Positions 26,071-35,699 of a stretch of DNA of 64,000 bases are shown here, piece after piece (position 1 is the stretch's first letter; each line of letters starts with the position of its first letter). Under the pieces are notes generated by a model. That model was not told the origin of the DNA. It was given only the letters and a program-made list of their open reading frames with translations, and did not search any database. Source of the stretch: Pseudomonas fluorescens. Lineage in GTDB: Bacteria > Pseudomonadota > Gammaproteobacteria > Pseudomonadales > Pseudomonadaceae. The DNA lies in the NCBI RefSeq assembly GCF_001648775.1, contig NZ_LVEJ01000036.1, positions 1 to 64,000 on the forward strand. Direction: 5' to 3'. Made by a program: the position numbers and the translations under genes.

Positions 26071-26814
26071 ATGGCTCAGCAGGGCAGTGGTTATCAGGCT
26101 CGCTATAAACGCATTCTACTCAAGCTTAGCGGCGAGGCCCTGATGGGCTCGGAAGAGTTCGGGATCGATCCGAAAGTACTGGATCGCATGGCGCTGGAAG
26201 TCGGCCAACTGGTCGGCATCGGCGTTCAGGTCGGTCTGGTGATCGGCGGTGGCAACCTGTTCCGCGGTGAAGCATTGAGCAAAGCCGGCATGGATCGGGT
26301 AACAGGCGACCACATGGGCATGCTGGCCACTGTGATGAACGCCCTGGCCATGCGCGATGCGCTGGAACGTGCCAATATCTCGGCCATCGTGATGTCGGCC
26401 ATTTCCATGGTTGGCGTGACTGATCACTACGATCGCCGCAAAGCCATGCGCCACCTGAACTCCAAAGACGTCGTGATTTTCGCAGCCGGTACCGGCAACC
26501 CGTTCTTCACCACGGATTCGGCAGCCTGCCTGCGTGCAATCGAAATCGATGCCGACGTCGTGTTGAAAGCGACCAAGGTCGATGGCGTTTACACCGCAGA
26601 CCCGTTCAAAGACCCGCATGCCGAGAAGTTCGATCATCTGACTTATGATGAAGTACTGGATCGCAAACTGGGTGTAATGGATCTGACAGCTATCTGTCTG
26701 TGCCGCGACCACAAGATGCCGCTGCGCGTATTCAACATGAACAAGCCTGGTGCCCTGCTGAACATCGTCCATGGCGGCGCTGAAGGCACCCTGATCGAGG
26801 AAGGTCAACAATGA
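26071..26814 (+). CDS. pyrH: Uridylate kinase
   Basis: 247 residues, the bacterial hexameric amino acid kinase-type UMP kinase. It phosphorylates UMP to UDP, feeding RNA, DNA and sugar nucleotide synthesis. Motifs include ILLKLSGEALMG (phosphate binding), GGGNLFRG and the UMP-site GTGNPFFTTDSAA. It overlaps frr by four bases, and the preceding region contains an AGGAGA ribosome site. Confidence 0.98.
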   Translation: MAQQGSGYQARYKRILLKLSGEALMGSEEFGIDPKVLDRMALEVGQLVGIGVQVGLVIGGGNLFRGEALSKAGMDRVTGDHMGMLATVMNALAMRDALERANISAIVMSAISMVGVTDHYDRRKAMRHLNSKDVVIFAAGTGNPFFTTDSAACLRAIEIDADVVLKATKVDGVYTADPFKDPHAEKFDHLTYDEVLDRKLGVMDLTAICLCRDHKMPLRVFNMNKPGALLNIVHGGAEGTLIEEGQQ

Positions 26815-27368
26815 TCAACGAAATCAAAAAAGACGCTCAAGAGCGCATGCAAAAATCCCTGGACTCTCTGGCCCATGCCTTTGGCCAGATTCGTACCGGC
26901 AAGGCTCACCCAAGCATCCTGGGCAGCGTCATGGTGCCGTACTACGGCGCAGACACTTCCATCACCCAAGTGGCCAACATCACTGTAAAAGACTCGCGCA
27001 CCCTGCAAGTCGTGGCATTCGAGCGCAACATGCTCGCGGCAGTCGACAAGGCAATCCAGAGCGCTGGTCTGAACCTCAACCCGACCAACCTGGGCGAGTT
27101 GCTGCTGATCTCCATGCCTGCCCTGACTGAAGAAACCCGCAAGGGCTTCACCAAGCAGGCGCGCAGCGCTGCCGAAGACGCGCGTGTTGCCGTGCGCAAC
27201 ATCCGTCGTGACGCCTTGGGCGAGCTGAAGAAACTGGTCAAGGACAAAGAAATCAGCGAAGACGAAGAGCGTCGTGCCGCTGCCGATATTCAGAAGCTCA
27301 CCGACAAGGCCGAGGCTGATATCGACACGGCTACCAAGCAAAAAGAAGCGGATCTGATGGCCGTATAA
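26811..27368 (+). CDS. frr: Ribosome recycling factor
   Basis: 185 residues. RRF, with EF-G, splits post-termination ribosomes. Two-domain L-shape: a three-helix bundle (MINEIKKDAQERMQKSLDSL, and later RREALGELKKLVKDKEIS-like helices) and a small beta domain with VPYYGADTSITQVANI. The ATG overlaps the pyrH stop by four bases, giving coupled expression. Confidence 0.98.
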   Translation: MINEIKKDAQERMQKSLDSLAHAFGQIRTGKAHPSILGSVMVPYYGADTSITQVANITVKDSRTLQVVAFERNMLAAVDKAIQSAGLNLNPTNLGELLLISMPALTEETRKGFTKQARSAAEDARVAVRNIRRDALGELKKLVKDKEISEDEERRAAADIQKLTDKAEADIDTATKQKEADLMAV

Positions 27369-27382
27369 GGTTCGAGCTTTTA

Positions 27383-28138
27383 ATGGACAAGACCAAGCAG
27401 ACTGCGCCGTCCGCGGTGCCGCGCCATGTCGCGATCATCATGGATGGCAACAATCGCTGGGCGAAGAAACGCTTTATGCCAGGTGTCGCCGGGCATAAAG
27501 CGGGCGTGGACGCTGTGCGGGCGGTGATCGAGGTGTGCGCTGAGGCCAAGGTCGAAGTGCTCACCCTGTTCGCGTTTTCCAGTGAAAACTGGCAGCGTCC
27601 GGCCGATGAAGTCAGCGCCTTGATGGATCTGTTCTTCAAGGCATTGCGTCGTGAGGCCAAGCGTCTCAACGACAACAACATCAGCCTGCGCATCATTGGC
27701 GATCGCTCGCGCTTCCATCCCGAGCTTCAGGCCGCCATGCGTGAAGCCGAGGCGATGACGGCGGGCGCCAATCGTTTCATTCTGCAGATCGCCGCCAATT
27801 ACGGCGGTCAGTGGGATATTGCTCAGGCTGCGCAGCGTCTGGCGCGTGAAGTTCAGGCCGGGCACCTGCGCCCGGAGGACATCACGCCGGATCTGCTGCA
27901 GACCTGTCTGGCCACTGGCGATCTACCGTTGCCTGATCTGTGCATTCGCACCGGCGGGGAGCATCGCATCAGCAACTTCCTGCTGTGGCAGCTCGCCTAT
28001 GCCGAGTTGTACTTCTCCGACCTGTTCTGGCCGGACTTCAAACACGATGCCATGCGCAATGCGCTGGCCGATTTCGCTTCGCGTCAGCGTCGCTTCGGTA
28101 AAACGAGCGAGCAGATCGAAGCTGGAGCCCGGGTTTAA
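27383..28138 (+). CDS. uppS: Undecaprenyl diphosphate synthase (cis-prenyltransferase)
   Basis: 251 residues. It condenses isopentenyl diphosphate with farnesyl diphosphate to make the C55 carrier for peptidoglycan and O-antigen. The catalytic motif is IIMDGNNRWAKKR; the family norm is DGNGRWA, so one glycine is asparagine here, common in pseudomonads. Later RTGGEHRISNFLLWQ binds the diphosphate. The stop codon overlaps the cdsA start by one base (TAATG). Confidence 0.97.
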   Translation: MDKTKQTAPSAVPRHVAIIMDGNNRWAKKRFMPGVAGHKAGVDAVRAVIEVCAEAKVEVLTLFAFSSENWQRPADEVSALMDLFFKALRREAKRLNDNNISLRIIGDRSRFHPELQAAMREAEAMTAGANRFILQIAANYGGQWDIAQAAQRLAREVQAGHLRPEDITPDLLQTCLATGDLPLPDLCIRTGGEHRISNFLLWQLAYAELYFSDLFWPDFKHDAMRNALADFASRQRRFGKTSEQIEAGARV

Positions 28139-28944
28139 TGCTTAAACAACGAATCATCACTGCGCTGATCCTGCTGCCGATCGCCTTGTGCGGTTTTTTC
28201 CTGCTCGAAGGTTCCGGTTTTGCGCTGTTCATCGGGCTGGTTGTCAGTCTGGGCGCGTGGGAATGGGCGCGGCTTGCCGGCTTCACCGGCCAGGCGTTCC
28301 GTGTCGGTTATGCCGTCGTCGTCGCTCTGATGCTGTTCGTCATGTACATCCTGCCCGGCCTTGCACCGTGGGTGCTGGGTGCTGCGGTGCTGTGGTGGGC
28401 GGTGGCAACATATCTGGTGCTGACCTATCCGCGCTCCAGTGAACACTGGTCGAGTGCCGCAACCAAGCTGGTCATCGGTCTGCTGATCCTGTTGCCGGCC
28501 TGGCAAGGTCTGGTGCAGATCAAACAGTATCCGTTGGGTAACTGGTTGATCATGGCGGTCATGGTGCTGGTGTGGGGGGCCGATATCGGTGCCTACTTCT
28601 CTGGCCGTGCTTTCGGCAAGCGCAAACTCGCGCCGCAGGTCAGTCCGGGCAAGAGCTGGGAAGGTGTTTACGGCGGTCTCGCGTTGAGTCTGGTGATTAC
28701 TGCAATCGTCGGGCTGGTGCGTGACTGGACGGTTGCCGAATTGCTCAAAGGCTTGATCGGTGCTGCGCTGATCGTGTTCATTTCGGTGGTCGGCGACCTC
28801 ACTGAAAGCATGTTCAAGCGCCAGTCCGGCATCAAGGACAGCAGCAATCTGCTGCCCGGTCACGGCGGCGTGCTTGATCGTATCGACAGCCTCACCGCGG
28901 CGATCCCGGTGTTTGCAGTGTTGTTGTGGATGGCTGCACCGTGA
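28138..28944 (+). CDS. cdsA: Phosphatidate cytidylyltransferase
   Basis: 268 residues, with about eight membrane segments. It makes CDP-diacylglycerol from CTP and phosphatidic acid, the precursor of all phospholipids. The family signature near the C terminus is clear: GDLTESMFKRQSGIKDSSNLLPGHGGVLDRIDS. It sits between uppS and dxr with one-base and four-base overlaps. Confidence 0.97.
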   Translation: MLKQRIITALILLPIALCGFFLLEGSGFALFIGLVVSLGAWEWARLAGFTGQAFRVGYAVVVALMLFVMYILPGLAPWVLGAAVLWWAVATYLVLTYPRSSEHWSSAATKLVIGLLILLPAWQGLVQIKQYPLGNWLIMAVMVLVWGADIGAYFSGRAFGKRKLAPQVSPGKSWEGVYGGLALSLVITAIVGLVRDWTVAELLKGLIGAALIVFISVVGDLTESMFKRQSGIKDSSNLLPGHGGVLDRIDSLTAAIPVFAVLLWMAAP

Positions 28945-30131
28945 GTCGCCCACAGCAGATTACGGTTCTGGGGGCGACCGGTTCGATCGGTCTGAGTACC
29001 CTCGATGTCATCGCTCGCCACCCCGAGCGTTATCAGGTTTTCGCCTTGAGTGGCTTTACTCGCCTGAGTGAGCTGTTCGCCCTGTGCGTGCGCCATGTGC
29101 CGCAATTTGCGGTGGTGCCGGAAGTCGCGGCGGCGCGTGGTCTGCAGGACGATTTGCGTGCCGCCGGTTTGTCGACCCGCGTACTGGTGGGGGAGGAGGG
29201 CCTGTGTCAGGTTGCCTCCGCTCCGGAAGTCGACGCGGTAATGGCGGCGATCGTGGGTGCAGCAGGGCTGCGTCCGACCTTGGCAGCCGTCGAGGCGGGC
29301 AAGAAAATCCTCTTGGCCAATAAAGAGGCGCTGGTCATGTCCGGCGCCCTGTTCATGCAGGCGGTGCGCAAGAGCGGTTCGGTGCTGTTGCCGATCGATA
29401 GCGAACACAATGCGATCTTCCAGTGCATGCCGCAGGACTTTGCTCGCGGATTGAGTTCGGTAGGTGTGCGTCGGATTTTGCTGACAGCCTCTGGCGGCCC
29501 CTTCCGGCAGACGTCGATGGCTGAACTGGCGCATGTTTCACCCGATCAGGCTTGCGCGCATCCGAACTGGTCGATGGGGCGCAAGATCTCCGTGGACTCG
29601 GCGAGCATGATGAACAAGGGCCTCGAGTTGATCGAAGCCTGCTGGTTGTTCGACGCCAAGCCGTCGCAAGTCGAGGTGGTGATCCATCCACAGAGTGTGA
29701 TCCATTCGCTGGTCGACTATGTGGATGGTTCGGTACTGGCGCAATTGGGCAATCCTGATATGCGCACGCCGATCGCCAATGCGCTGGCCTGGCCGGAACG
29801 TATCGACTCTGGCGTGGCACCACTGGATCTGTTTGCGATCGCGCGTCTGGATTTCGAAGCGCCTGATGAACAGCGTTTTCCGTGCCTGCGTCTGGCGCGC
29901 CAGGCGGCAGAGGCGGGCGATAGCGCTCCGGCCATGCTCAATGCGGCCAACGAAGTCGCGGTAGCCGCGTTTCTCGACGGGCGGGTTCGCTACCTGGAAA
30001 TCGCGAGTATCATCGAGGAAGTTCTGAATCTCGAGCCGGTTGTCGCGTTGGTTGATCTCGATGCGGTGTTCACCGCCGACGCCAAGGCGCGAGTTTTGGC
30101 TGAACAATGGTTGAGTCGTCACGGCCGATAA
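28941..30131 (+). CDS. dxr: 1-deoxy-D-xylulose 5-phosphate reductoisomerase
   Basis: 396 residues. It catalyses the second step of the MEP isoprenoid pathway, using NADPH and a divalent metal. The nucleotide motif ITVLGATGSIGLSTLDV opens the protein; catalytic segments PIDSEHNAIFQC and SMGRKISVDSASMMNKGLELIEA follow. The start is a GTG at 28941 overlapping the cdsA stop (GTGA), which gives the usual N terminus (MSRPQQITV); the longer ATG frame at 28926 would lie deeper in cdsA. Confidence 0.96.
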   Translation: MSRPQQITVLGATGSIGLSTLDVIARHPERYQVFALSGFTRLSELFALCVRHVPQFAVVPEVAAARGLQDDLRAAGLSTRVLVGEEGLCQVASAPEVDAVMAAIVGAAGLRPTLAAVEAGKKILLANKEALVMSGALFMQAVRKSGSVLLPIDSEHNAIFQCMPQDFARGLSSVGVRRILLTASGGPFRQTSMAELAHVSPDQACAHPNWSMGRKISVDSASMMNKGLELIEACWLFDAKPSQVEVVIHPQSVIHSLVDYVDGSVLAQLGNPDMRTPIANALAWPERIDSGVAPLDLFAIARLDFEAPDEQRFPCLRLARQAAEAGDSAPAMLNAANEVAVAAFLDGRVRYLEIASIIEEVLNLEPVVALVDLDAVFTADAKARVLAEQWLSRHGR

Positions 30132-30185
30132 GTTTTGCAACACAATGGCTTCACGCGGCACTGAACAGGATTGCGGAGAAAGTAG

Positions 30186-31538
30186 ATGAGCGCGCTCTAT
30201 ATGATTGCCGGCACCCTGATCGCCTTGGGTGTGCTGGTCACCTTTCACGAATTCGGCCACTTCTGGGTCGCGCGGCGCTGTGGCGTCAAGGTTCTGCGTT
30301 TTTCCGTGGGCTTTGGCATGCCGTTGTTGCGCTGGCACGACAAGCAGGGCACCGAGTTTGTGGTGGCCGCGATTCCGCTGGGCGGCTACGTCAAAATGCT
30401 CGACGAGCGTGAGGGCGAAGTTCCGGTCGATCAGCTTGATCAATCTTTCAATCGCAAGTCCGTTCGTCAGCGCATCGCCATCGTCGCCGCCGGCCCGATC
30501 GCCAATTTTCTCTTGGCGCTGGTGTTTTTCTGGGTGCTGGCCATGCTCGGCAGCGAGCAGGTGCGTCCGGTCATCGGCGCTGTAGAGTCCGGCAGTATTG
30601 CGGCCAAGGCCGGTTTGAATGCCGGTCAGGAAATCGTCGCCATTGATGGTGAGCCGACCACTGGGTGGGCGGCGGTCAATTTGCAGTTGGTGCGTCGACT
30701 CGGTGAGAGCGGTGCCTTGCAGTTGATGGTCCGTGAACAAGGCTCTACGGCGGATTCACCGCGTGAGCTGGCACTGGATCACTGGCTCAAAGGCGCCGAT
30801 GAGCCGGATCCGATTCGCTCCCTGGGTATTCGACCATGGCGCCCGGCCCTGCCGCCGGTGCTTGCCGAACTCGATCCTAAAGGTCCGGCCCAGGCCGCTG
30901 GCCTGAAAACCGGCGATCGTCTGTTGGCCCTCGATGGGCAGGCGCTGAATGACTGGCAACAAGTCGTTGATACCGTTCGTACGCGTCCTGATACCAAAAT
31001 CATGCTGCGCATCGAGCGTGACAATGCTCAAATCGACGTCCCGGTGACCTTGGCGGCGCGCGGAGAAAGCAAGGCGCCGAGTGGTTATCTGGGCGCGGGT
31101 GTAAAAGCTGTCGACTGGCCGCCGGAGATGATTCGCGAGGTCAGTTACGGGCCGTTGGCCGCAATTGGCGAGGGTGCCCGTCGCACTTGGACCATGAGCA
31201 TTCTGACGCTCGATTCGCTGAAGAAAATGCTCTTCGGCGAGCTCTCGGTAAAAAACTTGAGTGGACCGATAACCATTGCTAAAGTGGCGGGCGCTTCTGC
31301 CCAGTCGGGCGTCGCTGATTTCCTGAATTTCCTTGCTTATCTGAGTATTAGCCTGGGCGTTCTGAATTTGCTGCCCATTCCTGTACTGGATGGGGGGCAT
31401 TTGTTGTTTTATCTGATCGAGTGGGCGCGTGGTCGTCCCTTGTCGGATCGGGTGCAAGGTTGGGGGATACAGATCGGTATCAGTTTGGTGGTCGGGGTGA
31501 TGTTGCTTGCTCTGGTCAACGATCTGGGTCGACTGTAA
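30186..31538 (+). CDS. rseP: Site-2 zinc metalloprotease RseP
   Basis: 450 residues. RseP cuts the anti-sigma factor RseA/MucA inside the inner membrane after DegS/AlgW cleavage, releasing the envelope-stress sigma factor (AlgU in Pseudomonas). The first membrane segment holds HEFGHFW (HExxH). Two tandem PDZ domains lie between about residues 115 and 300, and the third zinc ligand is in LLPIPVLDGGHLLFY. It is next to bamA, whose product is watched by the same stress response. Confidence 0.97.
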   Translation: MSALYMIAGTLIALGVLVTFHEFGHFWVARRCGVKVLRFSVGFGMPLLRWHDKQGTEFVVAAIPLGGYVKMLDEREGEVPVDQLDQSFNRKSVRQRIAIVAAGPIANFLLALVFFWVLAMLGSEQVRPVIGAVESGSIAAKAGLNAGQEIVAIDGEPTTGWAAVNLQLVRRLGESGALQLMVREQGSTADSPRELALDHWLKGADEPDPIRSLGIRPWRPALPPVLAELDPKGPAQAAGLKTGDRLLALDGQALNDWQQVVDTVRTRPDTKIMLRIERDNAQIDVPVTLAARGESKAPSGYLGAGVKAVDWPPEMIREVSYGPLAAIGEGARRTWTMSILTLDSLKKMLFGELSVKNLSGPITIAKVAGASAQSGVADFLNFLAYLSISLGVLNLLPIPVLDGGHLLFYLIEWARGRPLSDRVQGWGIQIGISLVVGVMLLALVNDLGRL

Positions 31539-31612
31539 CGCTTCGCTGAATTGCGAATCTGCCGCATTTTGCGGCAGTTTGTTTATTGCCAGTTGGAATA
31601 AGAAAGGACTTC

Positions 31613-33985
31613 ATGAAACGTCTGCTGCTAACTGCGGTTCTCACCGTATTGATGATCGCCGAAGTTCACGCCGAGTCCTTCACTATCTCTGATATTCGCG
31701 TCAATGGCCTCCAGCGGGTCTCCGCGGGTAGTGTCTTTGGTGCCTTGCCGTTGAACGTCGGCGAGCAGGCGGATGATCGTCGCCTGGTGGAATCCACTCG
31801 TGCGTTGTTCAAAACCGGTTTCTTTCAAGATATCCAGCTGGGCCGCGAAGGCAACGTTCTGGTAATCACGGTTGTCGAGCGTCCATCCGTCGCCAGTATC
31901 GAGATCGAAGGTAACAAGGCGATCTCCACTGAAGACCTGATGAAGGGCCTCAAGCAATCCGGTCTGTCCGAAGGCGAGATCTTCCAGCGTGCCACCCTCG
32001 AAGGTGTACGTAACGAACTGCAACGCCAGTACGTCGCGCAAGGTCGCTACTCGGCAACGGTCGATACCGAAGTGGTTTCGCAGCCGCGTAACCGCGTGGG
32101 TCTGAAAGTCAAGATCAACGAAGGCACCGTTGCCGCCATTCAGCACATCAACGTGGTCGGCAACACGGTGTTCCCTGAGGAAGACCTGACTGACCTGTTC
32201 GAGCTGAAAACCACCAACTGGCTGTCGTTCTTCAAGAACGATGACAAGTACGCCCGTGAAAAGCTGTCCGGTGACCTGGAGCGTCTGCGTTCCTACTACT
32301 TGGACCGTGGCTATATCAACATGGATATTGCCTCGACCCAGGTGTCGATCACCCCGGACAAGAAACACGTCTACATCACCGTCAACGTGACCGAAGGCGA
32401 GAAGTACACCGTTCGTGACGTCAAGCTCAGCGGTGACCTGAAAGTCCCTGAAGACCAGGTCAAGTCCCTGCTGCTGGTGCAGAAAGGCCAAGTGTTCTCG
32501 CGCAAGCTGATGACCACCACCTCGGAACTGATCACTCGTCGTCTGGGTAACGAGGGTTACACCTTCGCCAACGTCAACGGCATTCCTCAGCCGCACGATG
32601 ATGACCACACCGTCGACATCCTGTTTGCTGTCGATCCGGGCAAGCGTGCCTACGTCAACCGCATCAACTTCCGTGGCAACACCAAGTCGGAAGACGAAGT
32701 GCTGCGTCGTGAAATGCGTCAGATGGAAGGTGGCTGGGCTTCGACCTACCTGATCGACCAATCCAAGACCCGTCTGGAGCGTCTGGGCTTCTTTAAAGAA
32801 GTCAACGTTGAAACCCCGGCTGTGCCAGGTGTCGACGACCAGGTGGACGTGAACTACAGCGTTGAAGAACAGGCTTCCGGCTCCATCACCGCCAGCGTCG
32901 GTTTCGCTCAGAGCGCCGGTCTGATCCTCGGTGGTTCGATTACCCAGAACAACTTCCTCGGTACCGGTAACCGCGTCAGCATCGGCCTGACCCGAAGCGA
33001 ATACCAGAGCCGCTATAACTTCGGCTACGTTGACCCGTACTGGACCGCCGATGGCGTGAGCCTGGGTTACAACGCGTTCTATCGCACCACTGACTACAAA
33101 GACCTCGACGTCGACGTAGCAAGCTATGCGGTAGACAGCCTGGGTGCCGGCGTAAACGTTGGTTATCCAATCAGCGAGACTTCGCGTCTGACCTTCGGTC
33201 TGTCTGCCCAGCAGGACAAGATCAAGACCGGTACTTACACCGTTGACGAGATTTTTGACTTCGTTAACAAGGAAGGCGATCAGTACCTGAACTTCAAGGC
33301 TTCGGCCGGCTGGTCTGAGTCGACCCTGAACAAGGGCGTATTGCCGACTCGCGGTCGTTCCCAGAGCCTGACCCTGGAAACCACCATTCCAGGCAGCGAT
33401 CTGTCGTTCTACAAACTTGATTACCGCGGTCAGCTGTTCCAGCCGATCAGCGAAAACTACACCCTGCGTCTGCACACCGAGCTGGGTTATGGCGACGGTT
33501 ACGGTTCGACCGACGGCTTGCCGTTCTATGAAAACTACTATGCTGGTGGTTTCAACTCGGTTCGTGGCTTCAAGGACAGCACCCTGGGTCCTCGCAGCAC
33601 ACCAAGTACGGGTAAAAACGGTACTCTGCGCGATCCGGATCAGGACCCACTGCCGTTCGGTGGTAACGTTCTGATCCAAGGCGGTGTTGAAGTGTTGTTC
33701 CCGCTGCCGTTCGTCAAAGATCAACGCTCCCTGCGTACTTCGGTATTCTGGGATGTGGGTAACGTGTTTGATTCGCAGTGCAAAAACACCACGAACTCTG
33801 ATGGTTCGAAGTCCAACACACAGTGCAACGATATCAGCCTGAGCAACATGGCCAGTTCCGTCGGTGTGGGTGTGACCTGGGTCACCGCACTGGGTCCTCT
33901 GAGCTTCGCGTTGGCCATGCCGATCAAGAAACCGGATGACGCTGAAACTCAAGTGTTCCAATTCTCCCTCGGCCAGACGTTCTAA
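31613..33985 (+). CDS. bamA: Outer-membrane protein assembly factor BamA
   Basis: 790 residues. BamA inserts beta-barrel proteins into the outer membrane. A signal peptide (MKRLLLTAVLTVLMIAEVHA) is followed by five POTRA domains to about residue 420 and a 16-strand barrel. The barrel contains GFNSVRGFKDSTLGPR, which has the conserved VRGF/Y lid-loop motif, and ends in the C-terminal phenylalanine (SLGQTF) recognised by the machine itself. The ATG at 31613 starts the signal peptide; AAAGGA is upstream. Confidence 0.98.
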   Translation: MKRLLLTAVLTVLMIAEVHAESFTISDIRVNGLQRVSAGSVFGALPLNVGEQADDRRLVESTRALFKTGFFQDIQLGREGNVLVITVVERPSVASIEIEGNKAISTEDLMKGLKQSGLSEGEIFQRATLEGVRNELQRQYVAQGRYSATVDTEVVSQPRNRVGLKVKINEGTVAAIQHINVVGNTVFPEEDLTDLFELKTTNWLSFFKNDDKYAREKLSGDLERLRSYYLDRGYINMDIASTQVSITPDKKHVYITVNVTEGEKYTVRDVKLSGDLKVPEDQVKSLLLVQKGQVFSRKLMTTTSELITRRLGNEGYTFANVNGIPQPHDDDHTVDILFAVDPGKRAYVNRINFRGNTKSEDEVLRREMRQMEGGWASTYLIDQSKTRLERLGFFKEVNVETPAVPGVDDQVDVNYSVEEQASGSITASVGFAQSAGLILGGSITQNNFLGTGNRVSIGLTRSEYQSRYNFGYVDPYWTADGVSLGYNAFYRTTDYKDLDVDVASYAVDSLGAGVNVGYPISETSRLTFGLSAQQDKIKTGTYTVDEIFDFVNKEGDQYLNFKASAGWSESTLNKGVLPTRGRSQSLTLETTIPGSDLSFYKLDYRGQLFQPISENYTLRLHTELGYGDGYGSTDGLPFYENYYAGGFNSVRGFKDSTLGPRSTPSTGKNGTLRDPDQDPLPFGGNVLIQGGVEVLFPLPFVKDQRSLRTSVFWDVGNVFDSQCKNTTNSDGSKSNTQCNDISLSNMASSVGVGVTWVTALGPLSFALAMPIKKPDDAETQVFQFSLGQTF

Positions 33986-34030
33986 GCGTCTGACCCAAGA
34001 TAACGACAATGGATTTTGTAGGAGTGCATC

Positions 34031-34534
34031 GTGCGTAAGTTGACTCAATTGGTTCTCCTGGCCTCCTTGATGGTGGCAGGCCCGGCATTTGCCGACATGA
34101 AAATTGCCGTTCTGAACTATCAGATGGCCCTGCTGGAATCCGACGCGGCGAAGAAATACGCCGTGGATGCCGAGAAGAAGTTCGGTCCACAGCTGACCAA
34201 ACTGAAGACGCTGGAAAGCAGCGCCAAAGGTATTCAGGATCGTCTGATGGCCGGTGGCGACAAGATGCAGCAAGGCGAGCGTGAGCGTCTGGAGCTGGAA
34301 TTCAAGCAAAAGGCCCGTGACTTCCAGTTCCAGTCCAAAGAGCTGAACGAAGCCAAAGCTGTTGCCGACCGCGAAATGCTCAAGCAACTGAAGCCGAAAC
34401 TGGATAGCGCAGTGGAAGAAGTCATCAAGAAAGGTGGTTTTGACCTGGTGTTCGAGCGTGGCGCAGTCATCGATGTCAAGCCTCAGTACGACATCACGCG
34501 CCAGGTTATCGAGCGCATGAATCAGCTGAAGTAA
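34031..34534 (+). CDS. skp: Periplasmic chaperone Skp/OmpH
   Basis: 167 residues. A signal peptide (VRKLTQLVLLASLMVAGPAFA) is followed by a small beta core and a long coiled-coil stretch (AKKYAVDAEKKFGPQLTKL, then RERLELEFKQKARDFQ), as in the trimeric jellyfish-like chaperone that keeps outer-membrane proteins soluble in the periplasm. The start is a GTG with AGGAG seven bases before it. It sits between bamA and lpxD as in most gammaproteobacteria. Confidence 0.95.
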   Translation: MRKLTQLVLLASLMVAGPAFADMKIAVLNYQMALLESDAAKKYAVDAEKKFGPQLTKLKTLESSAKGIQDRLMAGGDKMQQGERERLELEFKQKARDFQFQSKELNEAKAVADREMLKQLKPKLDSAVEEVIKKGGFDLVFERGAVIDVKPQYDITRQVIERMNQLK

Positions 34535-34537
34535 CCC

Positions 34538-35593
34538 ATGACCGTGACTATAAAGCTCGGCCAGTTGGCCGAGTTCCTCGGCGCCACCCTGCGTGGCGAC
34601 CCTGAGACGCAAATTACTGGGCTAGCCACTTTGCAAGAGGCTGGCCCAGCTCAGTTGAGCTTTCTGGCAAACCCTCAATATCGCAAATACCTGGCAGGCT
34701 CGCAGGCAGCAGCACTGTTGCTCAAGGAAGCTGATGCCGAAGGTTTTGCCGGTCATGCATTGGTGGTGCCGGATCCTTATCTGGCTTACGCGCGCATCTC
34801 GCATTTATTCGATCCCAAGCCAAAAGCCACTGCGGGTATCCATCCTTCAGCGGTGATTGCGGCGGATGCGGTGGTTGACCCGACTGCCTGCGTTGGTCCT
34901 TTTGTGGTGATCGAGGCCGGCGCGCGAATTGGTGCGCAAGTGACATTGGGCGCGCATTGCGTCATTGGTGCCCGCAGCGAAATCGGCGAAGGCGGCTGGC
35001 TTGCTCCGCGCGTGACGCTGTACCACGATGTGCGCATCGGTAAGCGCGTGGTGATTCAGTCCGGCGCCGTGCTCGGTGGCGAGGGCTTCGGCTTCGCCAA
35101 CGAAAAAGGCATCTGGCAGAAAATCGCCCAGATCGGTGGCGTGACCATCGGCGACGATGTCGAGATTGGCGTGAATACCGCCATCGACCGCGGTGCGTTG
35201 GCCGATACCGTGATCGGCAATGGCGTGAAGCTCGACAACCAGATCCAGATCGCCCACAACGTTCAGGTCGGTGATCACACCGCCATGGCCGCCTGTGTCG
35301 GCATTTCCGGCAGCACCAAAATCGGCAAGCATTGCATGCTCGCTGGCGGTGTCGGTCTGGTTGGCCACATTGATATTTGCGACAACGTTTTCCTGACCGG
35401 GATGACCATGGTGACTCACTCGATTACCGAGCCGGGCGCCTATTCTTCCGGCACAGCCATGCAACCGGCGGCCGAATGGCGCAAAAGCGCGGCCCGCATT
35501 CGTCAGCTCGATGACATCGCGCGACGTTTGAAACAGCTGGAAAAGCGCGTAGGGGAAGTGACCCCTGACGGCAATGCTTCATCAGATGGCTGA
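34538..35593 (+). CDS. lpxD: UDP-3-O-(3-hydroxyacyl)glucosamine N-acyltransferase
   Basis: 351 residues. It adds the amide-linked hydroxy fatty acid in lipid A synthesis. A small N-terminal domain leads to a left-handed beta-helix of hexapeptide repeats (ASTCVGPFVVIEAGA-type). The catalytic histidine is in DNQIQIAHNVQVGDHT. It starts three bases after skp, and is followed by fabZ-lpxA-lpxB. Confidence 0.97.
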   Translation: MTVTIKLGQLAEFLGATLRGDPETQITGLATLQEAGPAQLSFLANPQYRKYLAGSQAAALLLKEADAEGFAGHALVVPDPYLAYARISHLFDPKPKATAGIHPSAVIAADAVVDPTACVGPFVVIEAGARIGAQVTLGAHCVIGARSEIGEGGWLAPRVTLYHDVRIGKRVVIQSGAVLGGEGFGFANEKGIWQKIAQIGGVTIGDDVEIGVNTAIDRGALADTVIGNGVKLDNQIQIAHNVQVGDHTAMAACVGISGSTKIGKHCMLAGGVGLVGHIDICDNVFLTGMTMVTHSITEPGAYSSGTAMQPAAEWRKSAARIRQLDDIARRLKQLEKRVGEVTPDGNASSDG

Positions 35594-35699
35594 TACCATT
35601 TCCATATCAAGTGTGCACAGCCTCTAGACTGCCTCCTTGATTTGCTAGAGGAGTGCGCGTCAGTCGCGCTCCCAATCTTTACATAGGCTTCCCCCCGAA

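Noticed and set aside
31628..34612. 994-residue open frame on the minus strand opposite bamA and skp
   Set aside because: Shadow frame caused by codon usage. It spans two well-supported genes and their gap, and has no ribosome site or recognisable domain.
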